A DNA stretch of 54,962 nucleotides. Source: Edaphobacter sp. (GTDB lineage: Bacteria > Acidobacteriota > Terriglobia > Terriglobales > Acidobacteriaceae). Shown in pieces: positions 1-8,374 of the stretch (positions within the stretch are counted from its first letter, which is position 1; each line of letters starts with the position of its first letter). A program made the translations under genes and the position numbers. The stretch spans positions 1-54,962 of the forward strand of contig JAOAPB010000051.1 in NCBI GenBank assembly GCA_025462645.1, read 5' to 3'. The notes under the pieces are model-generated. The model saw only the letters and a program-made list of their open reading frames with translations, ran no database searches and was not told where the DNA came from.

Positions 1-7
1 AAATAAG

Positions 8-94
8 TGGTGCACAGGGGAGGATTCGAACCTCCGTAACTCGAAGAGTGGCAGATTTACAGTCTGCTGCCATTAACCACTCGGCCACCTGTGC
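8..94 (-). tRNA. tRNA-Tyr (GTA)
   Basis: Read on the minus strand this folds as a class II tRNA: acceptor stem GCACAGG paired with CCTGTGC, discriminator A, an encoded CCA, a T arm with GGTTCGAATCC, and a long variable arm as expected for Tyr. The anticodon loop CTGTAAA carries GTA. The CCA lies at 8-10 and the 5' base at 94. It lies 190 bp from a tRNA-Thr on the same strand, so the two may be co-transcribed. Confidence 0.96.
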
Positions 95-282
95 ACATCC
101 TGCAAAACCTCTCCAGCGCGCAGCCCACATCTCAACCCATCAAGCCCGTGCTTCGATTCGAAACGCAAATCGAGCGGGTCTTCTAACCGCTTGAAGGAGT
201 GACCGGAGGCCTGCATGACCAGAACGGCCGGGCAGTACAACCAAATCCGTCTTTCTTGCTGCTCTTGCCTGCTGAATGGAAC

Positions 283-358
283 TGGAGCTGACGAAGGGAT
301 TTGAACCCCCGACCCTCTGATTACAAATCAGATGCTCTACCAGCTGAGCTACGCCAGC
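283..358 (-). tRNA. tRNA-Thr (TGT)
   Basis: On the minus strand the acceptor stem GCTGGCG pairs with CGTCAGC (one G-T pair), followed by discriminator T and an encoded CCA. The D arm contains AGCTCAGCTGGTAGAGC, the anticodon stem-loop CTGATTTGTAATCAG has anticodon TGT, and the T arm has GGTTCAAATCC. This is a standard 76-nt class I tRNA for Thr (ACA codons). The gap to the Tyr tRNA holds nothing else recognisable. Confidence 0.97.
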
Positions 359-492
359 CCAAACAGCCTTGATTATGCTCTCTGTAAGCCCAGCAGCGGA
401 ACGCGCAGCAGTGCCCGCGCAGAGTGCGCCGCAGTCGTAACTTTAGCATAGCTGGAACGAGGTAGCAACGGGCTCATTCACCGACAGATGCA

Positions 493-1116
493 TCATGCCA
501 ACAAAACCCTCTCCCGCGGCTGAGGAACCTTCACCGAGGCCATTCCGGCAGCCGTCGCAGCCTGTATGCCCATCTCCGTGTCCTCGAAGACCAGGCATGA
601 CTCCGGCGCTACTCCAAGCCTGTGAGCAGCCATCAAAAATGGCTCTGGATCGGGCTTGCTTCTCTCGTAATCCCCGGCACAGACCAACGTGTCGAATCTA
701 TCGAATAGCTTCACGATATCGAGCGACGCCGTCACGGACTCCCTCGTGCTCCCCGACACCACAGCGAAGGGAATCCGGCCGTACTGCTCTTCGATATGTT
801 CCAGCACCTCCGGGACGGCCTTAAGCTGCGGAAGAAGCTCGAAGTACAGTGCTTCCTTCCGCAGGGCCACCTCGTACACCGGCATCTTCAGGCCATGCTG
901 TTGGTTGAGCGTGGCGATGATCTCAGCGACCGGCATACCGCCCCAGGCATAGAAGACATCTTCGTCGAACTCGCAGTTCCACTCCGAGAGCACGCTCTTC
1001 CAGGCGACATAGTGCAATGGCATCGAATCGACGATCGTGCCATCGCAGTCGAACAGATACGCCTTGAATGATCCAACTGGCAACTTCAGCTTCAAATCTA
1101 CTGTCGCTCCTCGCAT
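493..1116 (-). CDS. HAD-superfamily phosphatase / beta-phosphoglucomutase-like
   Basis: A 207-residue cytoplasmic hydrolase of HAD subfamily IA. Visible motifs are motif I FDCDGTIVDS near residue 23 (nucleophile and general acid Asp), the helical cap, motif II VVSGST, motif III lysine in SKPDPEPFL, and motif IV FEDTEMG. The combination resembles YqaB/fructose-1-phosphate phosphatase and beta-phosphoglucomutase relatives; the real substrate cannot be read from sequence. The first ATG has a weak ribosome site, and an internal TTG about 8 codons later is preceded by GAGGAG, so the start is uncertain. It ends about 130 bp from the tRNA-Thr gene. Confidence 0.85.
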   Translation of the reverse strand: MRGATVDLKLKLPVGSFKAYLFDCDGTIVDSMPLHYVAWKSVLSEWNCEFDEDVFYAWGGMPVAEIIATLNQQHGLKMPVYEVALRKEALYFELLPQLKAVPEVLEHIEEQYGRIPFAVVSGSTRESVTASLDIVKLFDRFDTLVCAGDYERSKPDPEPFLMAAHRLGVAPESCLVFEDTEMGIQAATAAGMASVKVPQPRERVLLA

Positions 1117-1270
1117 GATCTCTGTGCCTGCATAACTATCTTCTCATCCTGGCGGATGAGCCTGCGCGCTCAGTGTCTCGGATACCGCATAATCCTGCCC
1201 CTTTTTGGTTGCGTGTTAATCTTTATCCCGTCCAATCCTTTTAGAACGCTCCAATGGAGGAGCCCCTGGC

Positions 1271-2089
1271 ATGTCTCACCTGCGCGCCCTGATCGTTACT
1301 GTCTTCGCTATCTCCCTGCTCAGCGCAACTCCATGCCTTCCCCAGCAAACGGCGGTGGATGGCCCGCTCCCGGCAGCAGAAGCTTCCCCTAAGTCCCTCA
1401 ACAACGACGCCGTCGTCAAGATGGTCAAAGCGGGGCTCGGTGACGACCTCATTCTTCAGACCATCTCCACCCAGCCGGGCTGGTACACCACCGACGCAGA
1501 CTCGCTCGTCACGCTCAAACAGGCCGGCGTCTCCGACCGTGTCATCACGGGCATGGTCAACAAGAGCCGCAAGCTCCTCACGCCATCCCACGAAGCTCCC
1601 GTGACCGTTCCCGAGGTCAACGAGATCGGCGTCTACTACAAGGACCGCAGCGGTAACTGGACCATGATGGAGCCGGAGATCGTCCACATCAAATCCGGCG
1701 GCTTCATCAAATCGACCGTCACCAACGGAATCATCAAACCGGACCGCAACGGACACCTCAACGGCCGCGAGTCGAAGCTCATCCTCCAGCGGCCCATTCA
1801 GTTCCTGATCTACGTTCCGGATGGCGTCTCCGCCAGCGAGTACGACCTGCTCCGCTTCCGCCTCAACTCCAACAGCCGCGAGTTCCGCGTCCTCACCGGC
1901 GGAGTCATCCACTCCACCGGCGGAGCCGATCGAGATGAGGTTCCGTTCGCTCCCGTCAAAACCGGACCTCGCACCTACCAGTTCACCGTCGACCAGAGCG
2001 TCGCAGGAGGTGAGTTCGGCATCCTTCCTCCCGGCACCGGCAATGTAACCAATGGCGGAAAGATCTACACCTTCGCCATCGTCGAATAA
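1271..2089 (+). CDS. Secreted protein of unknown function with short N-terminal helical repeat
   Basis: A 272-residue protein with a Sec-type signal peptide (basic start, hydrophobic core to about residue 21, then Pro-Gln-Gln). After it comes a short helical segment with the pattern ND.VV.MV.AGL.D..I....T and, repeated, LK.AGVSD.VI..M (about residues 42-95), which I recognise as common in acidobacterial secreted proteins. The rest, residues 110-272, looks beta-rich and could be a sandwich domain. GGAGG lies about 9 bases before the ATG and supports the start. No catalytic motif is visible, so no function is assigned. It converges on the next gene with a 21-bp gap. Confidence 0.75.
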   Translation: MSHLRALIVTVFAISLLSATPCLPQQTAVDGPLPAAEASPKSLNNDAVVKMVKAGLGDDLILQTISTQPGWYTTDADSLVTLKQAGVSDRVITGMVNKSRKLLTPSHEAPVTVPEVNEIGVYYKDRSGNWTMMEPEIVHIKSGGFIKSTVTNGIIKPDRNGHLNGRESKLILQRPIQFLIYVPDGVSASEYDLLRFRLNSNSREFRVLTGGVIHSTGGADRDEVPFAPVKTGPRTYQFTVDQSVAGGEFGILPPGTGNVTNGGKIYTFAIVE

Positions 2090-2110
2090 CCTCACCCGAA
2101 ACGAGATTCC

Positions 2111-2584
2111 CTACTCCCACACATCGATGTCTTCCCCAGGCTTCAGCCCAGCACAACTCGTGCTGAGGAACTTGCTCGTCGCAGTGACATCGAAGTGCTT
2201 GGAATGTGCCCGGTCCTGCACGATGTCGATACTCATCTTGTAGTGGAAGCTCTCGGGAGAGTCGATCGTCATCTCGCCATGGCCGGTGATCTTGCCCGCC
2301 GCGCAGGACATGTCCGCACTGTAGGTCTTCGCGGTAGCCGCCTGATTCAACCAGACGCATTGATGGCTGTCGTCTCCGTGTGAATCCATAAAGCCCTTCC
2401 ACGTCGAAGCCGAGACACAGGAGCGGGTCACCGACGGCTCCTCCATGCCCGGCATCCCCTCTACCCTCCCCTCCCAAAGCCCCCATCGGATCGGAGGCAG
2501 AGGAGGAGGGCCAGAGAATGGAGTCGGAGCCGCGCCACCGAATAAGGCCATTGTTATCAATGCAAATAGAAACAGAGCCTTCAT
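2111..2584 (-). CDS. DUF3617-type secreted protein
   Basis: A 157-residue protein with a clear signal peptide (MKALFLFALITMALFGG). The mature part has the layout of DUF3617 proteins: an early GLWEGR-like segment, an S-C pair near TRSCVSA, a second Cys after SADMSC, and a last Cys in LSTSCAG, compatible with disulfides in an exported protein. The family's function is unknown. It stands alone on the minus strand, convergent with the preceding secreted protein. Confidence 0.7.
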   Translation of the reverse strand: MKALFLFALITMALFGGAAPTPFSGPPPLPPIRWGLWEGRVEGMPGMEEPSVTRSCVSASTWKGFMDSHGDDSHQCVWLNQAATAKTYSADMSCAAGKITGHGEMTIDSPESFHYKMSIDIVQDRAHSKHFDVTATSKFLSTSCAGLKPGEDIDVWE

Positions 2585-2662
2585 GGTTCGCCATCCCTGG
2601 GATCAACACCCATGCGGGAGTGTACGACAGCCCCCAAAACTCGGCACAAGGAGATGGTCTAT

Positions 2663-2690
2663 GCTTATCCTCTGAGGCTTATCCTCTGAG
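2663..2690 (+). repeat. Perfect 14-bp tandem duplication
   Basis: GCTTATCCTCTGAG occurs twice with no spacer (2663-2676 and 2677-2690) in the intergenic region upstream of the membrane-anchored protein at 2739. It may be a replication slippage product or a duplicated regulatory half-site. Confidence 0.9.
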
Positions 2691-2738
2691 CGCTGAAGTC
2701 CACAAGTGCGTAACGACGATGCTGATACCTGACCGGCC

Positions 2739-3776
2739 ATGTCACCGATGCGGCTCCTGATGCGTAAGTCCACCCGCTACTCTCTGCTGCTGATGCTGGC
2801 GCTCGTCGCGGCGCTGGCCATTGCGCTGGCACTGCGTAAGGCAGCTCCCCCCGAGGCGGCCCGGATGCTGCCGGAGTCGGACGCGATCGTCTACGTGAAC
2901 CTCAAGCCCTTACGCACGGCAACCCACTTCGACCGCACCCCCGTAACCCACAGTCCGGACTACGAGCACTTCATCGAAGCCACCGGCATTGTGCCGGAGC
3001 GCGACCTCGACGTCGCCGCCTTCGCCCTGCACCGCATGGATAACCCCAACGGTCCCAACGGTCCCGTCGGCTACTCCGAGGTCTTTGAGGGACGCTTCGA
3101 CGGCGAACGCCTCACAAACTATCTCGCTACCATCGCCACGGCGAAAGAGAGCTACGCCAATCACGACATCTTCACCATCCCTGTAGGAGAGAGTAAGGAC
3201 ATCCGGCATCTGCGGATCGCGCAGCTCGGCTACGACAGCATCGCCGTCTCCAACATGCCGACGGTGGAGCAGATCCACTCCATCCTCGACCGCCATCGAG
3301 CCGGGGCCTCCCCCTTCTCCGGATCGTCGCTGCTCTCGGCTCGCTATCGCGACGTGCCTCTGCTCTCGAGCGCCTGGGCGATCGGCCACATCGGCCTCCC
3401 CTTCTCCGAGCGCGGCTACATCACCGTCTTCGGGCTGCAGCTTCCCCTGCCGGAGGACACCACCTTCGTCGCCAGCCTGCGCTACAGCCTGGGGTTGCGC
3501 CTGCGCATCGAGGAGATATCTCCAACCGACGCCGAGGCGGCCCATGCAGCGGAGACTCTGACGACGCTGGTAGGACTCTTCAAATCCCTTCAGCCGATTC
3601 AGCCCCACTCCACCGCCGACGGTGCGCTGCGCGAGACGATCGACTCGCTCAAGATTGAACAGCATAAAGATCGCGCTGTCCTGACCGCCAGCATTCCTAT
3701 TGATCTCTTGCACAAGCTCACAGCGCCAGACTCCCCAGCCGCTCAATCTGGTCCCGCGCTCAATATAAAACCATGA
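2739..3776 (+). CDS. Membrane-anchored protein of unknown function
   Basis: A 345-residue protein with an N-terminal membrane anchor (about residues 14-32, rich in Leu and Ala) and a large extracytoplasmic domain. The stretch LPESDAIVYVNLKPLR is typical of acidobacterial and planctomycete proteins built as substrate-like sensors of unknown role; I recognise no enzyme motif. An in-frame ATG at 2760 (MRKSTRY) is an equally good start. Its stop overlaps the start of the next gene by 4 bases, so it is translationally coupled to the phosphatase and probably co-transcribed with the sugar dehydrogenase after that. Confidence 0.7.
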   Translation: MSPMRLLMRKSTRYSLLLMLALVAALAIALALRKAAPPEAARMLPESDAIVYVNLKPLRTATHFDRTPVTHSPDYEHFIEATGIVPERDLDVAAFALHRMDNPNGPNGPVGYSEVFEGRFDGERLTNYLATIATAKESYANHDIFTIPVGESKDIRHLRIAQLGYDSIAVSNMPTVEQIHSILDRHRAGASPFSGSSLLSARYRDVPLLSSAWAIGHIGLPFSERGYITVFGLQLPLPEDTTFVASLRYSLGLRLRIEEISPTDAEAAHAAETLTTLVGLFKSLQPIQPHSTADGALRETIDSLKIEQHKDRAVLTASIPIDLLHKLTAPDSPAAQSGPALNIKP

Positions 3777-4456
3777 CGAACTCCAGCCCTCAAACGACCA
3801 CCAGGATCATTCTCGTTCGCCACGGACAGAGCGTTGCCAATGCCGGCGGCGTCCCGGACGACCACATCAGCAATCCCCTGACTGAACTTGGCTGGGAACA
3901 GGCAAAGTCCTTCGCGGAGGAATTCTCCTGCTCTCCCACGCTCTTCATCCGCTCTTCTTTTCTTCGCGCGCAACAGACCTCGGAGCCTCTACTCAAAAGA
4001 TTTCCTGAGGTCCCCGTCGAAGAGTGGCCCATCCACGAGTTCACCTATCTCGAGCCGACTCGTCACAACGGCACTGCCGAGGAACAACAGCTGCCGCACA
4101 TTCATGAGTACTGGGCGCGCCGTGATCCCGCTTATATCGACGGGCCGAACGCCGAATCCTTCTCTCTCTTTCTGGGCCGAGCTCGCGATGCCATCAAACG
4201 TCTTATCCAGTTGCCGCCCAGCGACTGCGTTGTCGTCTTTACCCACGGCCTCCTGATGCAGGCCATCCGGCTGCTTCTGCTCTTCCCTGACGCGACAGAC
4301 ACTGAGTTGATGTTGAACTTCCGTAGATTCCATGCCACCCACTTCATCAACAACGTGGACTCGCTCGAATTTGAAGTCCTCAACCATCAGATTCGGATGA
4401 TCGACCAGCAGCATCTGACCTCTTTCACACTCGAAGGAGAACCCTCCCATGTCTAG
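3773..4456 (+). CDS. Histidine phosphatase family protein
   Basis: A 227-residue cytoplasmic protein of the phosphoglycerate mutase-like superfamily. The catalytic RHGQS motif (phospho-accepting His) is at about residues 16-20, an arginine follows in SSFLRAQQTSEPL, and the second catalytic His is in VVFTHGLLMQ. The substrate is not predictable: the family includes phosphatases of sugars, nucleotides and proteins. It overlaps the upstream membrane protein by 4 bp and the downstream sugar dehydrogenase by 8 bp, indicating one operon. Confidence 0.88.
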   Translation: MTNSSPQTTTRIILVRHGQSVANAGGVPDDHISNPLTELGWEQAKSFAEEFSCSPTLFIRSSFLRAQQTSEPLLKRFPEVPVEEWPIHEFTYLEPTRHNGTAEEQQLPHIHEYWARRDPAYIDGPNAESFSLFLGRARDAIKRLIQLPPSDCVVVFTHGLLMQAIRLLLLFPDATDTELMLNFRRFHATHFINNVDSLEFEVLNHQIRMIDQQHLTSFTLEGEPSHV

Positions 4457-5771
4457 ACACATGCCTTCTCTGCTGCAAGCGCTTTCGCTCGCATCGCTGG
4501 TCTGTGCTCTCCCGCTGTCCCTTCCGGGGCAATCGGGTAAGACCCTCACCGGCCAGGCCGCCTTCACCGACTACACGCAGGAGCACCCCGGCGTCCGCCG
4601 CCACATCACCGTAGCCGACCTTCCCGAGCCAAAGGAGGCCGAGTCCGTCGACAACGGCCCCACCGTGGTGCCGCGTCCCGAGGGCGCGTGGCCCCAGGCT
4701 CCCAAAGGCTTCAAGGTCGAGCTCTACGCGCAGGGCATCTTCAAGGAGCCTCGCCTCCTCCGCACCGCGCCTAACGGAGACCTCTTCGTCGCCGACAGCG
4801 CTCCTGGTCAGATTAAGGTTCTTCGCGGCGTAGGTGCCGACGGCAAGGTCGTCAGGAGCGAGACCTTCGCCACCGGCCTCGACCACCCCTTCGGCATCGC
4901 CTTCTATCCGCTGGGCGCGAACCCGCAGTGGGTCTACATCGCCAACACCACCTCCGTCGTGCGCTTCCCCTACAAGGCCGGGGACATGAAGGCCACAGGC
5001 GCGGCACAGACCATCGTGGAGACCCTGCCTGGCTACGCGCAGCTTCGCGGTGGAGGCCACTGGACCCGCGACGTCGTCTTCTCGCAGGATGGCAAGCGCA
5101 TGTTCATCTCCATCGGCTCAGCCTCCAACGTCGATGACACCGACAACAACCCCAGAGAGTTCCACCGCGCCGACGTGCTCGAGTTCTCTCCCGAAGGCAA
5201 GTTCGTCAAGGTCTTCGCCTCCGGCCTCCGCAACTGCGTCGGCGAGGCCATCAACCCCGCCACCGGCCAGCTCTGGTGCTCCACCAACGAGCGCGACCGC
5301 CTCGGCGACAACCTCGTCCCCGACTACATCACCAGCGTCAAGGAGGACGGCTTCTACGGCTGGCCCTGGTACTACATCGGCGGACACCAGGACCCCCGCC
5401 ACGCCGGCAGGCACCCGGAGCTGAAGAACAAGGTCATCGTGCCTGACGTCCTTCTCCAGTCGCACTTCGCCTCGCTCGAGATGACCTTCTACACCGGCAA
5501 GCAGTTCCCTGCCGAGTACACCGGGGATGCCTTCGCCGCCGAGCACGGAAGCTGGAACAAGTCCCAGCGAGCCGGATACGAGGTCATCCGCGTTCCCATG
5601 AAGAACGGCCATGCTACCGGCGAATACGAAGACTTCCTCACCGGCTTCGTCACCGCGGACGGCAAGGTCTGGGGCCGCCCCGTTGGCGTCACCGTAGCAA
5701 ACGACGGCTCCCTCTTCGTCACCGACGACGGCTCGAACAGCGTCTGGCACGTAAGCTACACAGGCAAATAG
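4449..5771 (+). CDS. PQQ-type soluble glucose/sorbosone dehydrogenase, exported
   Basis: A 440-residue secreted beta-propeller protein. It has a signal peptide (to about residue 28), then blades typical of the soluble quinoprotein glucose/sorbosone dehydrogenase family: FKVELYAQG..EPR.L..APNGDLFVADS, DHPFGIAF, GGHWTRDVVFSQDGKRMFIS, GLRNCVGEAINP, NERD..GDN..PDY, DGFYGWPWYY and FVTDDGSNSVWH. The family oxidises sugars or sugar alcohols in the periplasm with PQQ; no PQQ synthesis genes are in the window. GAAGGAGAA shortly before the ATG supports the start, which overlaps the phosphatase gene. A strong hairpin follows the stop. Confidence 0.85.
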   Translation: MSRHMPSLLQALSLASLVCALPLSLPGQSGKTLTGQAAFTDYTQEHPGVRRHITVADLPEPKEAESVDNGPTVVPRPEGAWPQAPKGFKVELYAQGIFKEPRLLRTAPNGDLFVADSAPGQIKVLRGVGADGKVVRSETFATGLDHPFGIAFYPLGANPQWVYIANTTSVVRFPYKAGDMKATGAAQTIVETLPGYAQLRGGGHWTRDVVFSQDGKRMFISIGSASNVDDTDNNPREFHRADVLEFSPEGKFVKVFASGLRNCVGEAINPATGQLWCSTNERDRLGDNLVPDYITSVKEDGFYGWPWYYIGGHQDPRHAGRHPELKNKVIVPDVLLQSHFASLEMTFYTGKQFPAEYTGDAFAAEHGSWNKSQRAGYEVIRVPMKNGHATGEYEDFLTGFVTADGKVWGRPVGVTVANDGSLFVTDDGSNSVWHVSYTGK

Positions 5772-5773
5772 AC

Positions 5774-5817
5774 AAAAAGATGGGGCAACCGATCACCTCG
5801 GCCACCCCATTCTTTTT
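5774..5817. terminator. Bidirectional rho-independent terminator
   Basis: Stem AAAAAGATGGGG pairs with CCCCATTCTTTTT across a loop, with T-runs on both strands. It lies between the convergent sugar dehydrogenase (ends 5771) and HD-GYP gene (ends 5831), so it can stop transcripts from both. Confidence 0.85.
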
Positions 5818-5830
5818 ACTTGCCGCCTGT

Positions 5831-7321
5831 CTAGGCCGCGGCCTCGGCTGCTTTAGCTGCGTTAGTTGCCTCAAGCGTTCGTACTGAGGACTCATCTGCC
5901 GTATTCATCTCAGACTCCACTGCCCCCTCAGCCCTGGACAGGGAGAGCAGCGCGTCAAAGCAATCCCCGTCAAGCTTATGTGGCACCAATCTTTTTATGA
6001 TCGAGACGATATTCTCAAGCTCCAGACCATCGCGATAGGGACGGTCCTCCGACAGGGCGCCAAACACATCCGCGACGGCAATCATGCGAGCTTCGATCGA
6101 TAGATCCGCCCCCATCAACCGATTCGGATATCCGCTGCCATCCAGCTTCTCGTGGTGCTCGCCCGCGATGATCGACATCTCGCGGAAGGGTCCCACTTGC
6201 TCGAGGATCCGGCGAGTCAGCCCCGGATGCTGATGGACCACCTTCCACTCCTCCGCAGTCAGTCCGCCCTTCTTCTCGAGGATCGTATTGGAGATGCTCA
6301 GTTTGCCGATGTCATGCAGCAGCGCAGCTCGGCGAACGAGCCGTGTGCGCTCAGGCGGCAGACCCATATTCTGCGCAATTCCAAAGGCAACATCGGCCAC
6401 GCCTTGCGAGTGCCGGAAGGTAAAGTGCGACTTCGCGTCCACTACGTCGGCAAACGCCTCGCAGATCCGGTCGATCTGGCCCGCATCCAGACGATCTCTC
6501 TTTCCCCCGTCAAGGTCGAGAACGGCCTGCCGCGTATCGTCCTGGCTCCCAATAGCCGAACAGTTAATCCACAACGTTCCTCGCCGGTGTAACGACATTG
6601 CTATGCGCACGAGCTCAGGGTCGAACCATGTGCCGCTGCGTTCCTTCAAGGTTTGCACCGCGGCCCCTTCGCCCTTGGCCGCGAAGAAGACATCCAGATG
6701 TTGCGCAACCGCACAGATGCGTGAAAGCAGCGGAATCTGCGCTCCTTTTACTCCATCTGGATTGCCCTTGCCGTCCCAATGGTCGCCAAGGCAGCGAACA
6801 GCCTCTGCCGCGTCCTGCCCCAACCCAAGTTTGCTGATGATGCCCGCACCGCGGTCCGATCGCAGGGTCACAATATCTCGGCTATTTTTGTACGCCGTAG
6901 TTCCGGGCCAGATGATCCGCGAGATTCGATCGACCGGGCTCGCACTGGGAAGAAGGCTCTTCCAGAGAAACTTCAGAATCGCGACCTTCGATTGATGCGG
7001 GGTATTTAGATCTTCCGATCTCACATCGGCATTGATAGCCCGGTAGTCTTCCCCGACGATCTGGCCCATGCGGCCCACATTGCTGCTACACCCTATATCC
7101 TTCAGCAGCAGCGCATAGTAAAGTCCGGTGGCCTGCTCGGTGGGCAGCTTAATCTCTGCCGCAATCCGCATTCCAAGCAGACAGCTTCGCAAGGCGTGCC
7201 CATACACGGCGCCTTCCGTTAGATCGAGTGCAAAGGAGAGTGCGGAGATGACCTCCGACAGAGAGATGGAACCATCGGAGTCCATCGGTTCCTGCCGAAA
7301 GGAGGCTGACGTCTGAACCAT
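5831..7321 (-). CDS. Tandem HD / HD-GYP domain protein (probable c-di-GMP phosphodiesterase)
   Basis: A 496-residue cytoplasmic protein. The C-terminal half holds a full HD-GYP domain: RHSQGVADVA, LLHDIGKL (the HD pair), HQHPGLT, GEHHEKLDGSGYP and ADVFGALSEDRPYR; the family hydrolyses cyclic di-GMP. The N-terminal half is a degenerate copy in which HD is replaced (LLKDIGC) and the GYP region reads DHWDGKGNPDG, probably a sensory or dimerisation module. The last 30 residues are Ala/Glu-rich. An alternative start at Met13 has AGGAA just upstream. It is a single gene facing a 500-bp gap. Confidence 0.85.
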   Translation of the reverse strand: MVQTSASFRQEPMDSDGSISLSEVISALSFALDLTEGAVYGHALRSCLLGMRIAAEIKLPTEQATGLYYALLLKDIGCSSNVGRMGQIVGEDYRAINADVRSEDLNTPHQSKVAILKFLWKSLLPSASPVDRISRIIWPGTTAYKNSRDIVTLRSDRGAGIISKLGLGQDAAEAVRCLGDHWDGKGNPDGVKGAQIPLLSRICAVAQHLDVFFAAKGEGAAVQTLKERSGTWFDPELVRIAMSLHRRGTLWINCSAIGSQDDTRQAVLDLDGGKRDRLDAGQIDRICEAFADVVDAKSHFTFRHSQGVADVAFGIAQNMGLPPERTRLVRRAALLHDIGKLSISNTILEKKGGLTAEEWKVVHQHPGLTRRILEQVGPFREMSIIAGEHHEKLDGSGYPNRLMGADLSIEARMIAVADVFGALSEDRPYRDGLELENIVSIIKRLVPHKLDGDCFDALLSLSRAEGAVESEMNTADESSVRTLEATNAAKAAEAAA

Positions 7322-7831
7322 GCGTATACTTCGTTCCCGTGTAGGACCGACAAATGATGTTTGGAGCCCTGTAGCTTTCAGGTGCAGAGTGGCCCGTCAT
7401 GCGACCCGCTGCAGAACTCCACTGTGAGGATAGCGTGTGCAACAGTCTTGAATATTACCCAAAAGATGCACGGAAGTCTTTCATAATCTGTGATGCCAGA
7501 GCCATTTCTTGCCCAAATTCTCCCTCGTATCGCTAAAAACGTGAAGTAAACGATATCTCTGCAAAGATGCCTCTATGCATGGAATTGGTTGCGTCCGTAC
7601 CTCAAGGGATGATGCTCTCTTCTCCATAAACCCCATCAGAGCCTCCCTGCGCCTGCCGGCGGGCATCACACTGCGGCATGGCCTCAGCCCCGGATTGCAC
7701 CCCATGCAGCACCCGGCGCAAGCCTCCATCCAGTAAATAACGACCTTCAGCTAACCTTAAGCGACCCTTCAGGAGAGGTTAATCGCACTCTGACATTCTT
7801 CTATGACGCCGCAAGGCGCAAGGAGATCACA
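7322..7831. other. Intergenic region with a weak riboswitch-like fragment
   Basis: 510 bp between the divergent HD-GYP and PepSY-like genes with no convincing gene. On the minus strand 7640-7710 contains, in order, GGGGTGC, GCTGAGG, TGAT and GCGCAGGGA, with spacing like a TPP riboswitch but without the GAACC and TAAT elements. The last 30 bp hold the AAGGAGAT ribosome site of the PepSY-like gene. Promoters for both neighbours must lie here, but none is clear enough to mark. Confidence 0.4.
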
Positions 7832-8296
7832 ATGCCAGTTCGCTTCTACTACCCCATCGCTGCATCGGTTCTCATCCTCACTCTCAGCGCCGCCGCGCAG
7901 GAGAAGAAGATCGATCGTTCTTCACTTCCCCCAGCCGTTGAGAAGGCCGTCTCGGCCCAGACGCAGGGCGCAACCATCAAAGGCTTCGCGGAAGAGCGCG
8001 AACATGGTAAGACCTTCTACGAGGTCGAGACCGTACTCGACGGTCACACCCGCGACATCCTCTTCTCCCCCGACGGCAGCGTGGCGGAGATCGAGGAAGA
8101 GGTAGCCTTCGACTCGCTACCGGCCAATGCCCAGGAGGGCCTGACAAAAAAAGCCGCTGGCGCAAAGATCACCAAGGTCGAGTCGTTGACCAAGAAGGGT
8201 AAGCTCGTCGCCTACGAGGCGAACGTCAAGAAGGGAACGAAGTCCAGCGAGATTCAGGTTGGGCCCGACGGAAAAAACCTCACTCGCGAAGAGTAG
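7832..8296 (+). CDS. Exported PepSY-like protein
   Basis: A 154-residue protein with a signal peptide (cleavage near residue 22, AAAQE) followed by two PepSY-like units: residues 30-85 (LPPAVEKAVSAQ..GATIKGF..E...TFYEVE....G..RDILFSPDGSV) and residues 95-150 (LPANAQEGL.KKAAGAKITKVE....G....YEANV..G.KSSEIQVGPDG). This matches the PepSY-like family found in periplasmic proteins, often near two-component systems or redox proteins; its biochemical role is not established. AAGGAGAT lies 5 bases before the ATG. A perfect palindromic terminator follows. Confidence 0.82.
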   Translation: MPVRFYYPIAASVLILTLSAAAQEKKIDRSSLPPAVEKAVSAQTQGATIKGFAEEREHGKTFYEVETVLDGHTRDILFSPDGSVAEIEEEVAFDSLPANAQEGLTKKAAGAKITKVESLTKKGKLVAYEANVKKGTKSSEIQVGPDGKNLTREE

Positions 8297-8320
8297 TCAA
8301 ACTCTTCCACTCGCAAAAAC

Positions 8321-8354
8321 AAGAACAGGGTGGCTCATGAGCCACCCTGTTCTT
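8321..8354. terminator. Bidirectional palindromic terminator
   Basis: A perfect 34-bp palindrome, AAGAACAGGGTGGCTCAT and its complement, lying between the convergent PepSY-like gene (ends 8296) and the M23 peptidase gene (ends 8375), with TTCTT and AAGAA edges that give T-rich tails on both strands. Confidence 0.85.
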
Positions 8355-8374
8355 TGCCTCTAAACGATCCCAGC

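Noticed and set aside
7481..7729. An 82-codon minus-strand frame (Cys-rich start)
   Set aside because: It spans the riboswitch-like fragment, has unusual composition and no recognisable domain or ribosome site.
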